Notes: a model not told the origin generated them from the sequence alone. Counted from the first letter of the stretch, positions 45,510 to 54,979 are shown. The stretch is 64,000 nt of DNA from Sphingomonas sp. Y38-1Y (GCF_032391395.1 NZ_CP135916.1:2325001-2389000); one strand, 5' to 3'. Made by a program: numbers and translations.

Positions 45510-45911
45510 ATGGAGACGTCGATGCTTCGCAATGCCATCATCGGGTTCGCCCTGCTCGGCGCCGGCGCCGCGGCGGTCGCGCTGCCCGCCGGCCCGCCCC
45601 CCGGTGACGCCGCCAAGGGCAAGGTCGCCTTCGCCCGCTGCGCCGCGTGCCATGCGGTCGTGCCGAACAAGAACGGCGTCGGCCCCAGCCTGGCCGGCGT
45701 CGTCGGTCGCAAGGCGGCGAGCCTGCCCAGCTACCGCTATTCGCCCGCGCTCCAGAAGTCGGGACTGACGTGGAACGAGGCGACGATCGCGCGCTTCATC
45801 GCCGGCCCGTCCAAGCTCGTTCCCGGCACCAAGATGATGGCGCCCGCCGTTTCCAACCCCCAGGATCAGGCGAACATCGTCGCCTATCTCAAGACCACAG
45901 GCAGCAAGTGA
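45510..45911 (+). CDS. Class I c-type cytochrome
   Basis: A 133-residue monoheme cytochrome with a signal peptide. Heme motif CAACHAV, the GVGPSLAGVVGRKA loop and the axial methionine region PGTKMMAPAVSN are as in cytochrome c2/c550. It follows the GMC subunit by 3 bp and is the expected electron acceptor linking it to the terminal oxidase. Start taken at 45510; an ATG at 45522 is possible. Confidence 0.9.
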   Translation: METSMLRNAIIGFALLGAGAAAVALPAGPPPGDAAKGKVAFARCAACHAVVPNKNGVGPSLAGVVGRKAASLPSYRYSPALQKSGLTWNEATIARFIAGPSKLVPGTKMMAPAVSNPQDQANIVAYLKTTGSK

Positions 45912-47143
45912 CCTTCCAAGCCCCTCTGTTCGGCGCGGCACGCCTGCCGCGTGCGATCCTGTTCGGCCGTGGCCAGCGTGCCGCGATCGGTGCCGCCAGT
46001 GCGCGGATTGGCCGCCGCGCCCTCGTCGTCACCGACGAGCGCCAGGCTGCGCAGCCCGAATTCGCCGCGATCCTCGCCGATCTGGATGCGAACGGCGTCG
46101 AGGTTCAGGTGTTCGCGGGCGTCATCCCCGACCTGCCCGTCTCGGCGATCGACGCGTGCGTCGCGCCCGCGCGCGACTTTGCGCCGAACGTCATCATCGG
46201 CATCGGCGGCGGCAGCGCGATCGACCATGCCAAGGTGGCGGCCGTCCTGCTGACGCATGGCGGCGAGGTCGCCGACTATTATGGCGAGTTCGCCGTGCCC
46301 GGCCCGGTCATTCCGCTGATTGCCGTGCCCACCACCGCCGGCACCGGCTCCGAAGCGACGCCCGTCGCGGTCGTCCATGACGAGGCGCGCGGCACCAAGA
46401 TCGGCATCGCCAGCCCCTATCTGATCCCGGAAGTCGCGGTCTGCGATCCCGAGCTCACCGCCACCTGCCCGCCCTTCCTGACCGCGATCTCGGGCGCCGA
46501 CGCGCTGACCCACGCGGTCGAGGCGTTCTCGAATGCCGCGCGGCCGATCGATCCGCTGCTGACCGAGGAGCATGTCTTCATCGGCAAGAACGCGATCTCC
46601 GACCAGTTCGCGCGCCTGGCGGTCGCCAACATCTTCAAGTTCCTGGATCGCGCGGTCAAGGACGGCAGCGACATGGAAGCGCGCGAGGGCGTGATGCTCG
46701 CCTCGCTGATGGCAGGCTGTGCGTTCGGCACGGCCGGGACGGCGGCGGCGCATGCGCTGCAATACCCGATCGGCAACCTCACCCACACCGCGCACGGCGT
46801 CGGCGTCGCCGCGCTCTTGCCGTTCGTCATGCAGTTCAACCGCCCCGCCGCCGCGCCCGCCTATGCCGAGCTCGCGGCGCTCGTCGGGCTGGACGGCGAG
46901 GACGAGGCGGCGAAGTCGCAGGCGTTCATCGAGGCGGTGTCGACGCTCTTTGCGGAGATCGGCATCCCGCGCTCGCTCGCGGACCTGGGCCTCGCCGCGG
47001 AACAGCAGGAATATGTCGCCGAGCATTCGCTGGCGGCACAGCGCCTCATCAAGAACAATCCGCGCCCGCTCGACATGGATGCGATGCGCGCGATCACGCA
47101 AGCGGCCTATGCCGGCGAACGCCGTCAGCTCGCCGCCATCTGA
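45908..47143 (+). CDS. Iron-containing alcohol dehydrogenase
   Basis: A 411-residue group III alcohol dehydrogenase. The NAD site IIGIGGGSAIDHAK and the metal-binding histidine set in GADALTHAVEAF and LTHTAHGVGVAALLP are complete. Similar enzymes oxidise 4-hydroxybutyrate, lactaldehyde or 1,3-propanediol, or reduce maleylacetate. The GTG overlaps the cytochrome stop by 4 bp (GTGA). Because a succinate-semialdehyde-type dehydrogenase is next, a hydroxy-acid to semialdehyde step is attractive but inferred. Confidence 0.88.
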   Translation: MTFQAPLFGAARLPRAILFGRGQRAAIGAASARIGRRALVVTDERQAAQPEFAAILADLDANGVEVQVFAGVIPDLPVSAIDACVAPARDFAPNVIIGIGGGSAIDHAKVAAVLLTHGGEVADYYGEFAVPGPVIPLIAVPTTAGTGSEATPVAVVHDEARGTKIGIASPYLIPEVAVCDPELTATCPPFLTAISGADALTHAVEAFSNAARPIDPLLTEEHVFIGKNAISDQFARLAVANIFKFLDRAVKDGSDMEAREGVMLASLMAGCAFGTAGTAAAHALQYPIGNLTHTAHGVGVAALLPFVMQFNRPAAAPAYAELAALVGLDGEDEAAKSQAFIEAVSTLFAEIGIPRSLADLGLAAEQQEYVAEHSLAAQRLIKNNPRPLDMDAMRAITQAAYAGERRQLAAI

Positions 47144-47156
47144 ACGGGAAAGACAC

Positions 47157-48632
47157 ATGACCGCCAACGCCTTCGCCCCGGCCGGACAGCCGGGGCCGTT
47201 CGCCGTGCCCACCGACAACCTCATCGGTGACGCCTGGGTCCCCGCCGCCAGCGGCAAGCGCATCGACATCGCCGATCCCTCGTCGGGTGCGGTACTGACC
47301 TCTGTCGCGGATGCGAGCGTCGAAGAGGGCATCGCCGCGGTCGACGCCGCCGATGCCGCCGCCGCCGCCTGGGCCGCGACGCCGCCGCGCAAGCGCGCCG
47401 ACTTCCTGCTCGCCTGCTTCCACGCGATGATGGCCGAGCAGGAGTGGCTGGCGCACCTGATCTCGCTGGAGAACGGCAAGGCGCTGACCGACGCCCGCGG
47501 CGAGGTCGCCTATGCCGCCGAGTTCTTCCGCTGGTATGCCGAGGAAGCGGTGCGCATCAATGGCGAGCTGTCGGTGTCGCCGTCGGGCGGCAACCGCATC
47601 CTCGTTCAGTACCAGCCGATCGGCATCGCGCTGCTCATCACGCCGTGGAACTTCCCCGCGGCGATGGCGACGCGCAAGATCGCGCCGGCGCTGGCGGCAG
47701 GGTGCACCTGCATCCTGAAGCCGGCCGAGGAAACGCCGCTGACCGCGCTCGCGGTGGCAGAGATCATGCGCCGTGCGGGCGTGCCGGCGGGCGTCGTCAA
47801 CGTCGTCAACACCAGCGAACCCGGCCCGGTGTGCAGCGCGATCCTCCACGACCCGCGCGTGCGCAAGCTGAGCTTCACCGGCTCGACCGAGGTCGGCCGC
47901 ATCCTCCTGCGCGAAGCCGCGGACCAGGTCATCAGCTCGTCGATGGAGCTTGGCGGCAATGCGCCGTTCCTCGTCCTCGACGATGCCGATCTCGATGAAG
48001 CGATCGAAGGCGCGATGGTCGCCAAGATGCGCAATGCCGGCGAGGCGTGCACCGCCGCCAACCGCTTTTATGTCCAGCGCGGCATCCACGACGCCTTTGT
48101 CGCCAAGCTCTCCGAGCGGATGGGCGCGATGACGGTCGGCAACGGGATCGAGGCCGGCACGCAGTGCGGCGCGATGATCAACCAGGCCTCGATCGACAAG
48201 ATCGAGCGACTGGTCGCCGATGCGGTCGGGCGCGGGGCGGAGGTGAAGCTCGGCGGGCAGACGCTCGACCGGCCGGGCTATTTCTATCCGCCGTCGGTGA
48301 TCGCCAATGTCCAGCCGGGGTCGGAGATCCTGTCGACCGAGGTGTTCGGACCGGTCGCCGCCGTGATCCCGTTCGACACGCCCGAAGAGGCGGTCGCGCT
48401 CGCGAACGCCACCGAATACGGTCTGGCGGCGTACGTCTATTCGGGCGACCTCAAACGCGCGCTCCAAATGGCCGAGAAGATCGAGTGCGGCATGGTCGCG
48501 GTCAATCGCGGCCTCGTCTCCGATGCGGCCGCGCCGTTCGGCGGCGTAAAGCAGAGCGGCCTCGGCCGCGAAGGTTCGCACCACGGCCTGATCGAATATT
48601 GCGAGGCGAAGTATATCGCGGTGAGCTGGTGA
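47157..48632 (+). CDS. NAD(P)-dependent succinate-semialdehyde-type aldehyde dehydrogenase
   Basis: A 491-residue ALDH of the GabD class. Catalytic cysteine in NAGEACTAANR, general-base glutamate in SSMELGGNAP, cofactor loop KLSFTGSTEVGRIL, and the GabD-like end APFGGVKQSGLGREG. ITPWNFPAAMATRK is the canonical active-site entry. AACGGGAAAG precedes the ATG. It is the last gene of the operon and would finish the pathway by making succinate or a similar acid. Palindromic repeats follow before convergent genes. Confidence 0.91.
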   Translation: MTANAFAPAGQPGPFAVPTDNLIGDAWVPAASGKRIDIADPSSGAVLTSVADASVEEGIAAVDAADAAAAAWAATPPRKRADFLLACFHAMMAEQEWLAHLISLENGKALTDARGEVAYAAEFFRWYAEEAVRINGELSVSPSGGNRILVQYQPIGIALLITPWNFPAAMATRKIAPALAAGCTCILKPAEETPLTALAVAEIMRRAGVPAGVVNVVNTSEPGPVCSAILHDPRVRKLSFTGSTEVGRILLREAADQVISSSMELGGNAPFLVLDDADLDEAIEGAMVAKMRNAGEACTAANRFYVQRGIHDAFVAKLSERMGAMTVGNGIEAGTQCGAMINQASIDKIERLVADAVGRGAEVKLGGQTLDRPGYFYPPSVIANVQPGSEILSTEVFGPVAAVIPFDTPEEAVALANATEYGLAAYVYSGDLKRALQMAEKIECGMVAVNRGLVSDAAAPFGGVKQSGLGREGSHHGLIEYCEAKYIAVSW

Positions 48633-48641
48633 GCGTTTAAC

Positions 48642-48751
48642 CCCTTCCCGTCACCCCGGACTTGTTCCGGGGCCCACGGGGCTGCAAGCTAAGCGGCCGC
48701 TGAGTACGTGGTAAAGTGGACCCCGGAACAAGTCCGGGGTGACGGGAAGGG
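48642..48751. repeat. Long palindromic repeat, type A copy 1
   Basis: Two 36-bp arms (48642-48677 and 48716-48751) are inverted repeats with one mismatch; each arm is itself made of CCGGACTTGTTCCGG-like palindromes. The 38-bp spacer ends with the block AAGCGGCCGCTGAGTACG, also found in the copy at 53749. It sits between convergent operons and may act as a two-way terminator. Confidence 0.85.
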
Positions 48752-48773
48752 TGATCGCACTCATCAACCTGCC

Positions 48774-48855
48774 GTCATCCCGGCCTTGAGCCGGGATCCC
48801 GCTTCCTTCTTCAACGTCGCAAGGCAGCGGGACCCCGGGTCAGGCCCGGTGTGAC
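48774..48855. repeat. Palindromic repeat, type B
   Basis: Arms 48774-48802 and 48827-48855 are imperfect inverted repeats beginning GTCATCCCGGCCTTG and ending in GTGTGAC. It directly follows the type A element in the same convergent gap. Confidence 0.75.
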
Positions 48856-48866
48856 GCGAAGGCGAA

Positions 48867-49646
48867 TTACCGCCCCTCCCACTCCGGCACGCGCTTGGTC
48901 TTCGCCAGGAAGTCGCGGACGCCGCGCTGGAAGTCGTCGCTTCCGTACACCTCGGCGATCAGCCCCTCGATCTCGGGCAGGTTGCCGAACGTCATCGCGC
49001 GGATCGTCGCCTTGGTCGTGCGCGTGGTCAGCGGCGCGTTCTCCGCCGCGCGCGCCACCAAAGCATAGAGCTCGTCGTCGATTGCCTCCCGCTCGACCAG
49101 CTTCAAGAGGAACCCGCTGGCCAGCAGCTGCTCGGCGGTCAGCATGTCGCCCAGGAGCACCATTCGCTTGGCGAACTGAACCCCGATCGCCCCGCCGATC
49201 CGCGCGACGCTGGCCGCGGACAAGCAATTGCCGATCGTCCGCCCGATCGGTGATCCGAACTTGGCATCCGGCGTCGCGATACGGAAGTCGCAGGCGGAGG
49301 CGATGTTGATGCCGCCACCGACCGCCCATCCCTCGATCACCGCGATCGTCGTGCAGGGGATCGCATCGACCGCGGCCATGCATTCGTCGATGCCGCGCTC
49401 GTAATCGACGCCCTGCTCGCCGGTTTGATAGTCGGCGAACTTGGAGATGTCGGTGCCCGAGATGAACGCCTTGCCGCCGGTCCCGCGAAAGGTGACGACA
49501 CGGATCGAAGGGTCGGCGGCGAAGCCGAGCGCCGCATCACGCAGCGCCAACCACATCTCGCTGGTCAGCGCATTGTGCGCGGCCGGGTTGTCGAAACGGA
49601 CATGCGCCGCCGCACCGTCGCGCGCGACGAGGAGCTGGCCGCTCAT
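48867..49646 (-). CDS. Enoyl-CoA hydratase/isomerase (crotonase) family
   Basis: A 259-residue crotonase. The first oxyanion loop is in GKAFISGTDISKFAD, and the second in IEGWAVGGGINIASACDFRI. The usual catalytic-glutamate positions are not clearly kept, so hydratase activity is not certain; it could be a hydrolase or isomerase. The ATG overlaps the CoA-transferase stop by 4 bp. Together they act on a CoA thioester. Confidence 0.88.
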   Translation of the reverse strand: MSGQLLVARDGAAAHVRFDNPAAHNALTSEMWLALRDAALGFAADPSIRVVTFRGTGGKAFISGTDISKFADYQTGEQGVDYERGIDECMAAVDAIPCTTIAVIEGWAVGGGINIASACDFRIATPDAKFGSPIGRTIGNCLSAASVARIGGAIGVQFAKRMVLLGDMLTAEQLLASGFLLKLVEREAIDDELYALVARAAENAPLTTRTTKATIRAMTFGNLPEIEGLIAEVYGSDDFQRGVRDFLAKTKRVPEWEGR

Positions 49647-50827
49647 TCCGCCGCCTCACGCGCGGGCAGCAGGCCGGCTTCGGCGAGCTCGGCGCGGATC
49701 GCGTCGCCATGCTCGTTGAGGAGCGGCGGCGGCAGGCGGACTTCCTGCGGCGTGCCGCGCATCTTGACGGGGAATCCCAGCGCTTTGAACTCGCCCTCGA
49801 CCGGATGCGGCACCATCTGCACCATGTCGCGCGCGATCGCCTGTTCGCTTTCCACCGCCTCGCCATAGTCGAGGATCGGCGCGGCGGGGACGCCGGCGGC
49901 GAGCAGCGCGTCGATCCAATCCTGCTTCGTCCGCGTCTTGAAGGTCGGGGCGAGGTCGTCGATCAACACCAGCCGGTTCTGCACGCGCGCCGCGTTGGTC
50001 GAATAACGCGGGTCCTCCTGGAGCTCGGGCCGGCCGATCACCTGAAGGAAGGTCAGCCACAGCCCCTGGTTGGCGGCGCCGATCACGAACCAGCCGTCCG
50101 ACGCCTCGACCGCCTGATAGGGCGCGGACATGCGGTTGGCCGACCCGATCGGCGTCGGCGCCTTGCCGGTGCCCCACAGCTCGGTCGTCTCCCAAATCGA
50201 CAGGCCCATCGCCGCCTCTAGCAGCGAGGCATCGACATATTGTCCCTTGCCCGACGTCTGGCGGCCTATGATCGCCGAGAGGATCGCATAGGCGCTGAAC
50301 AGACCCGCGCCGAGATCGGCGACGGCGATCGAATTTTTGGCCGGCTCCATGCCGGGGAAGCCGTTCGACGAGAGAATGCCCGACATCGCCTGCGCGATCA
50401 GGTCGAAACCCGGCCGCTGCGCCCAAGGTCCCGTCTGACCGAAGCCGGAGATCGAGGCGTAGACCAGCCGCGGGTTGATCGCGGCGAGCGTGTCGTAGTC
50501 GATACCCAGCCGCGCGGCGACGCCGGGCCGCGCATTCTCGACCAGGATGTCGGCCGTCTTGACCAGGGCATAGAGCACCTCGCGATCGGCCTCGTCCTTC
50601 AGGTTGAGCGTGATGCTGCGCTTGTTGCGGTTGAGCGCGAGGAAGCCGGGGCTGTCCTCTCCCTTCAGGCGGAAGCCCATCGAATGGCGCGTCGAATCGC
50701 CCGTCTTCGGCGGCTCGATCTTGATGACGTCGGCGCCCATGTCGCCCAGCAACATGCAGCAAAAGGGTCCGGCCATGACCTGCGAAATATCGAGGACACG
50801 CAGTCCTGCGAGCGGTAACATGGTCAT
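49643..50827 (-). CDS. Class III CoA-transferase (CaiB/BaiF family)
   Basis: A 394-residue transferase. Nucleophile aspartate region RPGFDLIAQAMSG, the CoA-binding start VLDISQVMAGPFCCMLLGDM and RNKRSITLNLKDEADR are plain family signatures. It moves CoA from a donor to a carboxylic acid, giving the substrate for the crotonase. Divergent from the PQQ dehydrogenase across the operator site at 50866. Acid not identified. Confidence 0.91.
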   Translation of the reverse strand: MTMLPLAGLRVLDISQVMAGPFCCMLLGDMGADVIKIEPPKTGDSTRHSMGFRLKGEDSPGFLALNRNKRSITLNLKDEADREVLYALVKTADILVENARPGVAARLGIDYDTLAAINPRLVYASISGFGQTGPWAQRPGFDLIAQAMSGILSSNGFPGMEPAKNSIAVADLGAGLFSAYAILSAIIGRQTSGKGQYVDASLLEAAMGLSIWETTELWGTGKAPTPIGSANRMSAPYQAVEASDGWFVIGAANQGLWLTFLQVIGRPELQEDPRYSTNAARVQNRLVLIDDLAPTFKTRTKQDWIDALLAAGVPAAPILDYGEAVESEQAIARDMVQMVPHPVEGEFKALGFPVKMRGTPQEVRLPPPLLNEHGDAIRAELAEAGLLPAREAAE

Positions 50828-50865
50828 CTAGCCTCTCCTGATCGAAAGCACGTGCGAACCGCACG

Positions 50866-50884
50866 GATCATATTGTATATGATC
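50866..50884. promoter_or_regulatory. 19-bp perfect palindromic operator, divergent promoter
   Basis: GATCATAT-TGT-ATATGATC is a perfect 8-bp inverted repeat with 3-bp spacer. It lies between the CoA-transferase operon (minus) and the PQQ-dehydrogenase operon (plus), 39 bp from one start and 65 bp from the other. It is the strongest member of the TCNTAT-N3-ATANGA set. Confidence 0.6.
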
Positions 50885-50949
50885 TATAGCCCGTCTAATC
50901 TGCCGTGCAACGCGATTTGCCGTCCGGGACTCTCCCCGCCAGGCAGACG

Positions 50950-52872
50950 ATGAGGAGAGACCGCTTGACGACCCGCCCGGTGCGACCTTCCACCCGCCTG
51001 ATGCTCGGCGCGGCCATGGCCGCCACGCTTTGTGCCCTTCCCGCCGCCGCGCAGCAAGCGGGCGACTGGACCAGCTATGGCCGCGACGAGGGACATGCCC
51101 GCCATTCGCCGCTGAAGCAGATCACGCCGGCGAACGTCTCGAACCTGAAGCGGCTCTGGTCCTATCACATGCGGCCAGAGGGCGCGGCGGCGGACACCGC
51201 GCCGCTGCCTGACGGCGTGCCCGCCAAGTTTCGCACCGGCTTTTCGGCGTCGGAGGCGACGCCGCTGGTCGTCAATGGCACCATGTACCTGTCGACGCCC
51301 TATCGCCGCGTCGTCGCGCTGGATGCGGCGACGGGCAACGAGAAGTGGGCGTTCGCCTTCCCCGGCAACGACCAGGCCTCGACCCGCGGCGTTGCCTATT
51401 GGCCGGGCGACGGCAAGACGCCCGCGCGCATCGTGTTCGGCACGCGCACCGGCAAGCTCTATGCGCTGGATGCCAAGACGGGCCGGCCGGCCGCCGGCTT
51501 CGGCGAGGCTGGCATCGTCGACATGAAGACGCCGGAGGTGATGAACGGCACCCGCGCGCCGCTCGGCATGAGCAGCCCGCCGGCGATCCACAAGAACCTC
51601 ATCATCACCGGATCCCGCGTCCAGGAGATGCCGATCAAAGGCGCGTCGGGCGACGTGCGCGCCTGGGACGCGCGGACGGGCAAACTCGTTTGGACCTTCC
51701 ACACCATCCCGCAACCCGGCGAGCCCAATTTCGGGACGTGGGAGGGCGACAGCTGGAAGGGCCGTTCGGGCACCAACATCTGGACCTTCGTCGTCGTCGA
51801 CGACAAGCGCGGCATCGCCTATCTGCCGATCGGTACGCCGACGTTCGACCGCTGGGGCGGCGATCGGAAGGGGCAGAACCTGTACGGAAACTCGATCGTC
51901 GCGGTGGAGGCGGCGACGGGCAAATATCTCTGGCACTTCCAGACGATCCACCACGACATCTGGGACGTCGACCTGCCCGCCGCGACGCTGATCGACGTGA
52001 AGCGCGGCGGCAAGACGATCCCCGCCATCGCCGTCATGAACAAGATGGCGATCATGTTCATCCTCGACCGCGTGACGGGCAAGCCGCTCTACGACGTCAA
52101 GGAAGTGCCGGTTCCGACCGACAACGACACCGGCGAGCATCCCTGGCCGACGCAGCCGATGCCTGCCAAGCCCGCGCCGCTCAGCCGCCTGACGTTCGAG
52201 ATGAGCGAGATGGTCGAGGGGCCGCCGGCGCTCCGCGCCACCTGCGACAAGATCGTCACCGACATGAAGGTCGTCGGATCGAAGATGTTCCAGCCGCTTC
52301 GCGCGGACTCGGCCGTCGCCTTCTTTCCCGGCAGCTTCGGCGGCATCGACTGGGGCAGCGGCTCGTTCGATCCGCTGAGCGGCCTCTACATCGTCAACAT
52401 CAACAATCTCGCCAGCCCGCAGCAGATGGCCAAGCAGGAAGACGGCACCTGGGGCCTGAAATCCGGCTATGCCTATTTCCTCGATCCGGAGACGGGCAAT
52501 CCGTGCAGCAAGCCGCCATGGGGCGAGCTGGTCGCGGTCAACGTCAACACCGGCGACGTCGCCTGGCGCAGCGTGCTCGGCGACAATGAAGATCCGGCGC
52601 TCAAGGATGCCGGCGGCATCAGCGCGGGCGGTCCGATCACGACGGCAAGCGGCGTGACCTTCATCGGCGCCACCCGCGATTCGATGATCCGCGCGTTCGA
52701 GACGCGGACGGGCAAGCTCCTGTGGAAGGACAAGCTTCCCGCCTCTAACTACGGCACGCCGATGACCTTCTCGCTGCCCGGCGGCAAGCAGGCGCTCGGC
52801 GTGGTCGCCACCGGCGGCTTCGCCTTCCAACCCGCGACCGCCGACGAGGTGGTCGTCTATGCCCTCCCCTGA
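50950..52872 (+). CDS. PQQ-dependent quinoprotein dehydrogenase, periplasmic
   Basis: A 640-residue quinoprotein of the membrane-independent glucose-dehydrogenase-like type. After a signal peptide (to AAAQQ) comes an eight-bladed propeller with repeats such as VVALDAATGNEKW and KLYALDAKTGRPA; the GDH-like motif FQTIHHDIWDVDLPA and the PQQ pocket GTNIWTFV are present. No heme is fused. The start is uncertain: ATG at 50950, or TTG at 50965 which has AGGAGAG just before it. A cytochrome gene follows. Substrate unknown, but an alcohol or sugar. Confidence 0.87.
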   Translation: MRRDRLTTRPVRPSTRLMLGAAMAATLCALPAAAQQAGDWTSYGRDEGHARHSPLKQITPANVSNLKRLWSYHMRPEGAAADTAPLPDGVPAKFRTGFSASEATPLVVNGTMYLSTPYRRVVALDAATGNEKWAFAFPGNDQASTRGVAYWPGDGKTPARIVFGTRTGKLYALDAKTGRPAAGFGEAGIVDMKTPEVMNGTRAPLGMSSPPAIHKNLIITGSRVQEMPIKGASGDVRAWDARTGKLVWTFHTIPQPGEPNFGTWEGDSWKGRSGTNIWTFVVVDDKRGIAYLPIGTPTFDRWGGDRKGQNLYGNSIVAVEAATGKYLWHFQTIHHDIWDVDLPAATLIDVKRGGKTIPAIAVMNKMAIMFILDRVTGKPLYDVKEVPVPTDNDTGEHPWPTQPMPAKPAPLSRLTFEMSEMVEGPPALRATCDKIVTDMKVVGSKMFQPLRADSAVAFFPGSFGGIDWGSGSFDPLSGLYIVNINNLASPQQMAKQEDGTWGLKSGYAYFLDPETGNPCSKPPWGELVAVNVNTGDVAWRSVLGDNEDPALKDAGGISAGGPITTASGVTFIGATRDSMIRAFETRTGKLLWKDKLPASNYGTPMTFSLPGGKQALGVVATGGFAFQPATADEVVVYALP

Positions 52873-52883
52873 CGAGGTGTCCC

Positions 52884-53210
52884 ATGCGTATCCGTGACCT
52901 GACGCTCTCCACCCTGCTGCTCGGCGCCGGGATCGGCACCGCCGTCGCCGGCCAACAGGCGGCTGCGCCTGCGGCCGCGACCCCGCCCGGCCCGGGCCTC
53001 GACCTCATCAAGGAGCGTTGCGGCTTCTGCCATTCGACGGCACAGGTGACGAGCGTGCGCAAGACGCCCGCCGCTTGGGCCGCCACGGTCCAGTCGATGA
53101 TCGATCGCGGTGCGGAGCTGGAGCCAGAGGAGCAGAAGGTGATGAACGACTATCTCGCCGCGAACCTGGCCGGCGGCGACGCCAGCGCCCCGCCCGCGCC
53201 GCAGAACTGA
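52884..53210 (+). CDS. Small monoheme cytochrome c
   Basis: A 108-residue exported cytochrome with one heme motif, CGFCHST, and a helical C-terminal half resembling the cytochrome domains of quinohemoprotein dehydrogenases (TPAAWAATVQSMIDRG). It is 11 bp after the PQQ dehydrogenase and should take its electrons. Its stop shares one base with the next ATG. Confidence 0.85.
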   Translation: MRIRDLTLSTLLLGAGIGTAVAGQQAAAPAAATPPGPGLDLIKERCGFCHSTAQVTSVRKTPAAWAATVQSMIDRGAELEPEEQKVMNDYLAANLAGGDASAPPAPQN

Positions 53211-53734
53211 TGGCGCTCTATTCGATCGACGGCCATGCGCCGGTGGTGCCCGCATCGAGCTGGGTCGCGCCCTCCGCCGACGTGATCGGCGAGGTCGTGC
53301 TGGGCGAGGAGGTCGGCATCTGGTTCGGCGCCGTCATCCGCGCGGACAACACGCCGATCGTGCTCGGCGACCGCACCAACGTCCAGGAAGGATGCATGCT
53401 GCACTCAGACCCCGGCGTGCCGCTGACCGTGGGCGAGGATTGCACGGTCGGCCATCACGCGATCCTGCACGGCTGCACGATCGGCGACCGCGTGCTGGTC
53501 GGCATGGGCGCGACGGTGCTCAACAATGCGGTGATCGGCGACGACTGCCTGATCGGCGCCGGCGCGCTGGTGACGGAAGGCAAGACCTTCCCGCCCGGCA
53601 GCCTGATCGTCGGCTCTCCGGCCAGGGTCGTGCGCGAGCTGTCACCCGAAGCGCTGGCGGCGCTGAAGCTGTCGGCGGCGGGTTACGCGGCGCGGCAGGC
53701 GCACTTCAAGGCGAACCTTACGCGGGTGGATTAG
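53210..53734 (+). CDS. Gamma-carbonic anhydrase family protein
   Basis: A 174-residue left-handed beta-helix protein. The hexapeptide repeats and the motifs WFGAVIRADNTPIVLGDRTN, NVQEGCMLHSDPG and GHHAILHGCTIGDRVLVGMG contain the three zinc histidines. Such proteins are often hydratase-like or acyl-carrier partners without proven carbonic anhydrase activity. It starts on the last base of the cytochrome gene. Connection to the pathway is unclear. Confidence 0.9.
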   Translation: MALYSIDGHAPVVPASSWVAPSADVIGEVVLGEEVGIWFGAVIRADNTPIVLGDRTNVQEGCMLHSDPGVPLTVGEDCTVGHHAILHGCTIGDRVLVGMGATVLNNAVIGDDCLIGAGALVTEGKTFPPGSLIVGSPARVVRELSPEALAALKLSAAGYAARQAHFKANLTRVD

Positions 53735-53748
53735 CCGCTTAGTCCCTA

Positions 53749-53846
53749 CCGTCACCCCGGACTTGTTCCGGAGTCCACCGTGCCGCGAGACAAGCGGCCG
53801 CTGAGTACGCGGTGAGGTGGACCCCGGAACAAGTCCGGGGTGACGG
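53749..53846. repeat. Long palindromic repeat, type A copy 2
   Basis: Arms 53749-53778 and 53817-53846 (30 bp, one or two mismatches) match those at 48646 and 48716, and the spacer has the same AAGCGGCCGCTGAGTACG block. It lies between the carbonic anhydrase gene and the convergent SMP-30 gene. Confidence 0.85.
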
Positions 53847-53876
53847 AGGTGAGTGACACTGCCCACCTCTAATCTT

Positions 53877-53972
53877 GTACCCCGGCGAAGGCCGGGGTCC
53901 AGTTGGTGTGTCGCTGATGGCGGCGCGCAACGCGGGCCGCCCGCAACTGTACCCCGGCCATCGCCGGGGTAC
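53877..53972. repeat. Palindromic repeat, type C copy 1
   Basis: Arms 53877-53905 and 53944-53972 begin GTACCCCGGCGAAGGCCGG and end with its near complement. The core CCCCGGCGAAGGCCGGGGTCC is shared with the element at 58750. Confidence 0.8.
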
Positions 53973-53978
53973 AGAAGT

Positions 53979-54968
53979 CTACTTCGCAAACCTCGGCATC
54001 ATCCCCACGCCCTTGATCGGCACGCGATAGACGCTCTTCGACGCGGTGATCCACAGCGCGTTGCCACCCTCGCCAAAGGCCAGGTTCGCCGCCGTCTCCG
54101 GCAACCGGATGCGGCCGAGCTGCTTGCCCGCGGCGGTCATGATCCAGATGCCGCCGGGGCCCGTCGCCCAGATGTTGCCGCGCTTGTCGACCTTCAGGCC
54201 GTCCGCGCCGCCGCCCGGCTCTTTCGGGAACACGAACACCGTGCGCCGCGCACCCAGCTTGCCGCTGCGCGCGACCGGATAGGCGAAGATCGTCGCCTGC
54301 CCGAAATCGGCGATGTAGAGCGTGTCGCCCTTGGGCGAGAAGCCGATGCCGTTGGGAAGGACCAGGTCGGTGATCGGCGCGGTCAGCTTGCCATCGGCGT
54401 AGCGCAGCACGCCGTTATACGGCAGCTCCTTGGCCGGATCCTTGTCCATCCCGTTGAACAGGCCGAACGGCGGATCGGTGATCCACAGCGAGCCGTCGGA
54501 GGCATAGACCATGTCGTTGGGGCTGTTCAGCCGCTTGCCGTCCAGCCGATCGACGAACGGCTCGACCTTGCCCGCGGCATCGACCTTAACGATGCGGCGG
54601 GCGCCCATCTGCGCCATCAGCACGCGGCCGTCGGCGGCGGGCACCAGCCCGTTGGAGCCGATGCTCTTGCCCTTGGGCGGGTTGGGCAGGCCGCCCGAAT
54701 TGTCGAGCAGTTCGACCACGTTGCCCGCACGATCGACGGTGCGCAGCTTGTCGCCGTTGACGTCGGAAAACCAGAGCTTGCCCTGGTGCCACAGCGGCCC
54801 CTCGACAAAGGTGAAGCCGGTGGCGACGCGCTCGATCGCGGCGTTTGGAGCGATCAGCGCGTCGAGCGCGGGATCGGCGCGTTCGATCCGCGGGGCGGGT
54901 GCCGCCTCTTGGGCGGCCACCGGTGCGGCGAACAGCGCAAGGGCAGAGAGAGAGGCGGAAAGGCGCAT
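53979..54968 (-). CDS. SMP-30/gluconolactonase-type lactonase, exported
   Basis: A 329-residue six-bladed propeller with a signal peptide (MRLSASLSALALFAAPVAAQ). Motifs FVEGPLWHQGKLWFSD, the metal-site SPNDMVYASDGSLWITDPPFG, and the aspartate region FSPKGDTLYIADFG agree with calcium-dependent lactonases. The ATG at 54968 has GAGG upstream. It is the last gene of a three-gene operon reading toward the repeats. It may open a lactone made by the PQQ or GMC dehydrogenase. Confidence 0.87.
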   Translation of the reverse strand: MRLSASLSALALFAAPVAAQEAAPAPRIERADPALDALIAPNAAIERVATGFTFVEGPLWHQGKLWFSDVNGDKLRTVDRAGNVVELLDNSGGLPNPPKGKSIGSNGLVPAADGRVLMAQMGARRIVKVDAAGKVEPFVDRLDGKRLNSPNDMVYASDGSLWITDPPFGLFNGMDKDPAKELPYNGVLRYADGKLTAPITDLVLPNGIGFSPKGDTLYIADFGQATIFAYPVARSGKLGARRTVFVFPKEPGGGADGLKVDKRGNIWATGPGGIWIMTAAGKQLGRIRLPETAANLAFGEGGNALWITASKSVYRVPIKGVGMMPRFAK

Positions 54969-54979
54969 CGTCGGCATCC

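Noticed and set aside
48642..48855. CRISPR array
   Set aside because: Repeats are inverted palindromes, not direct repeats with even spacers, and no cas gene is present.
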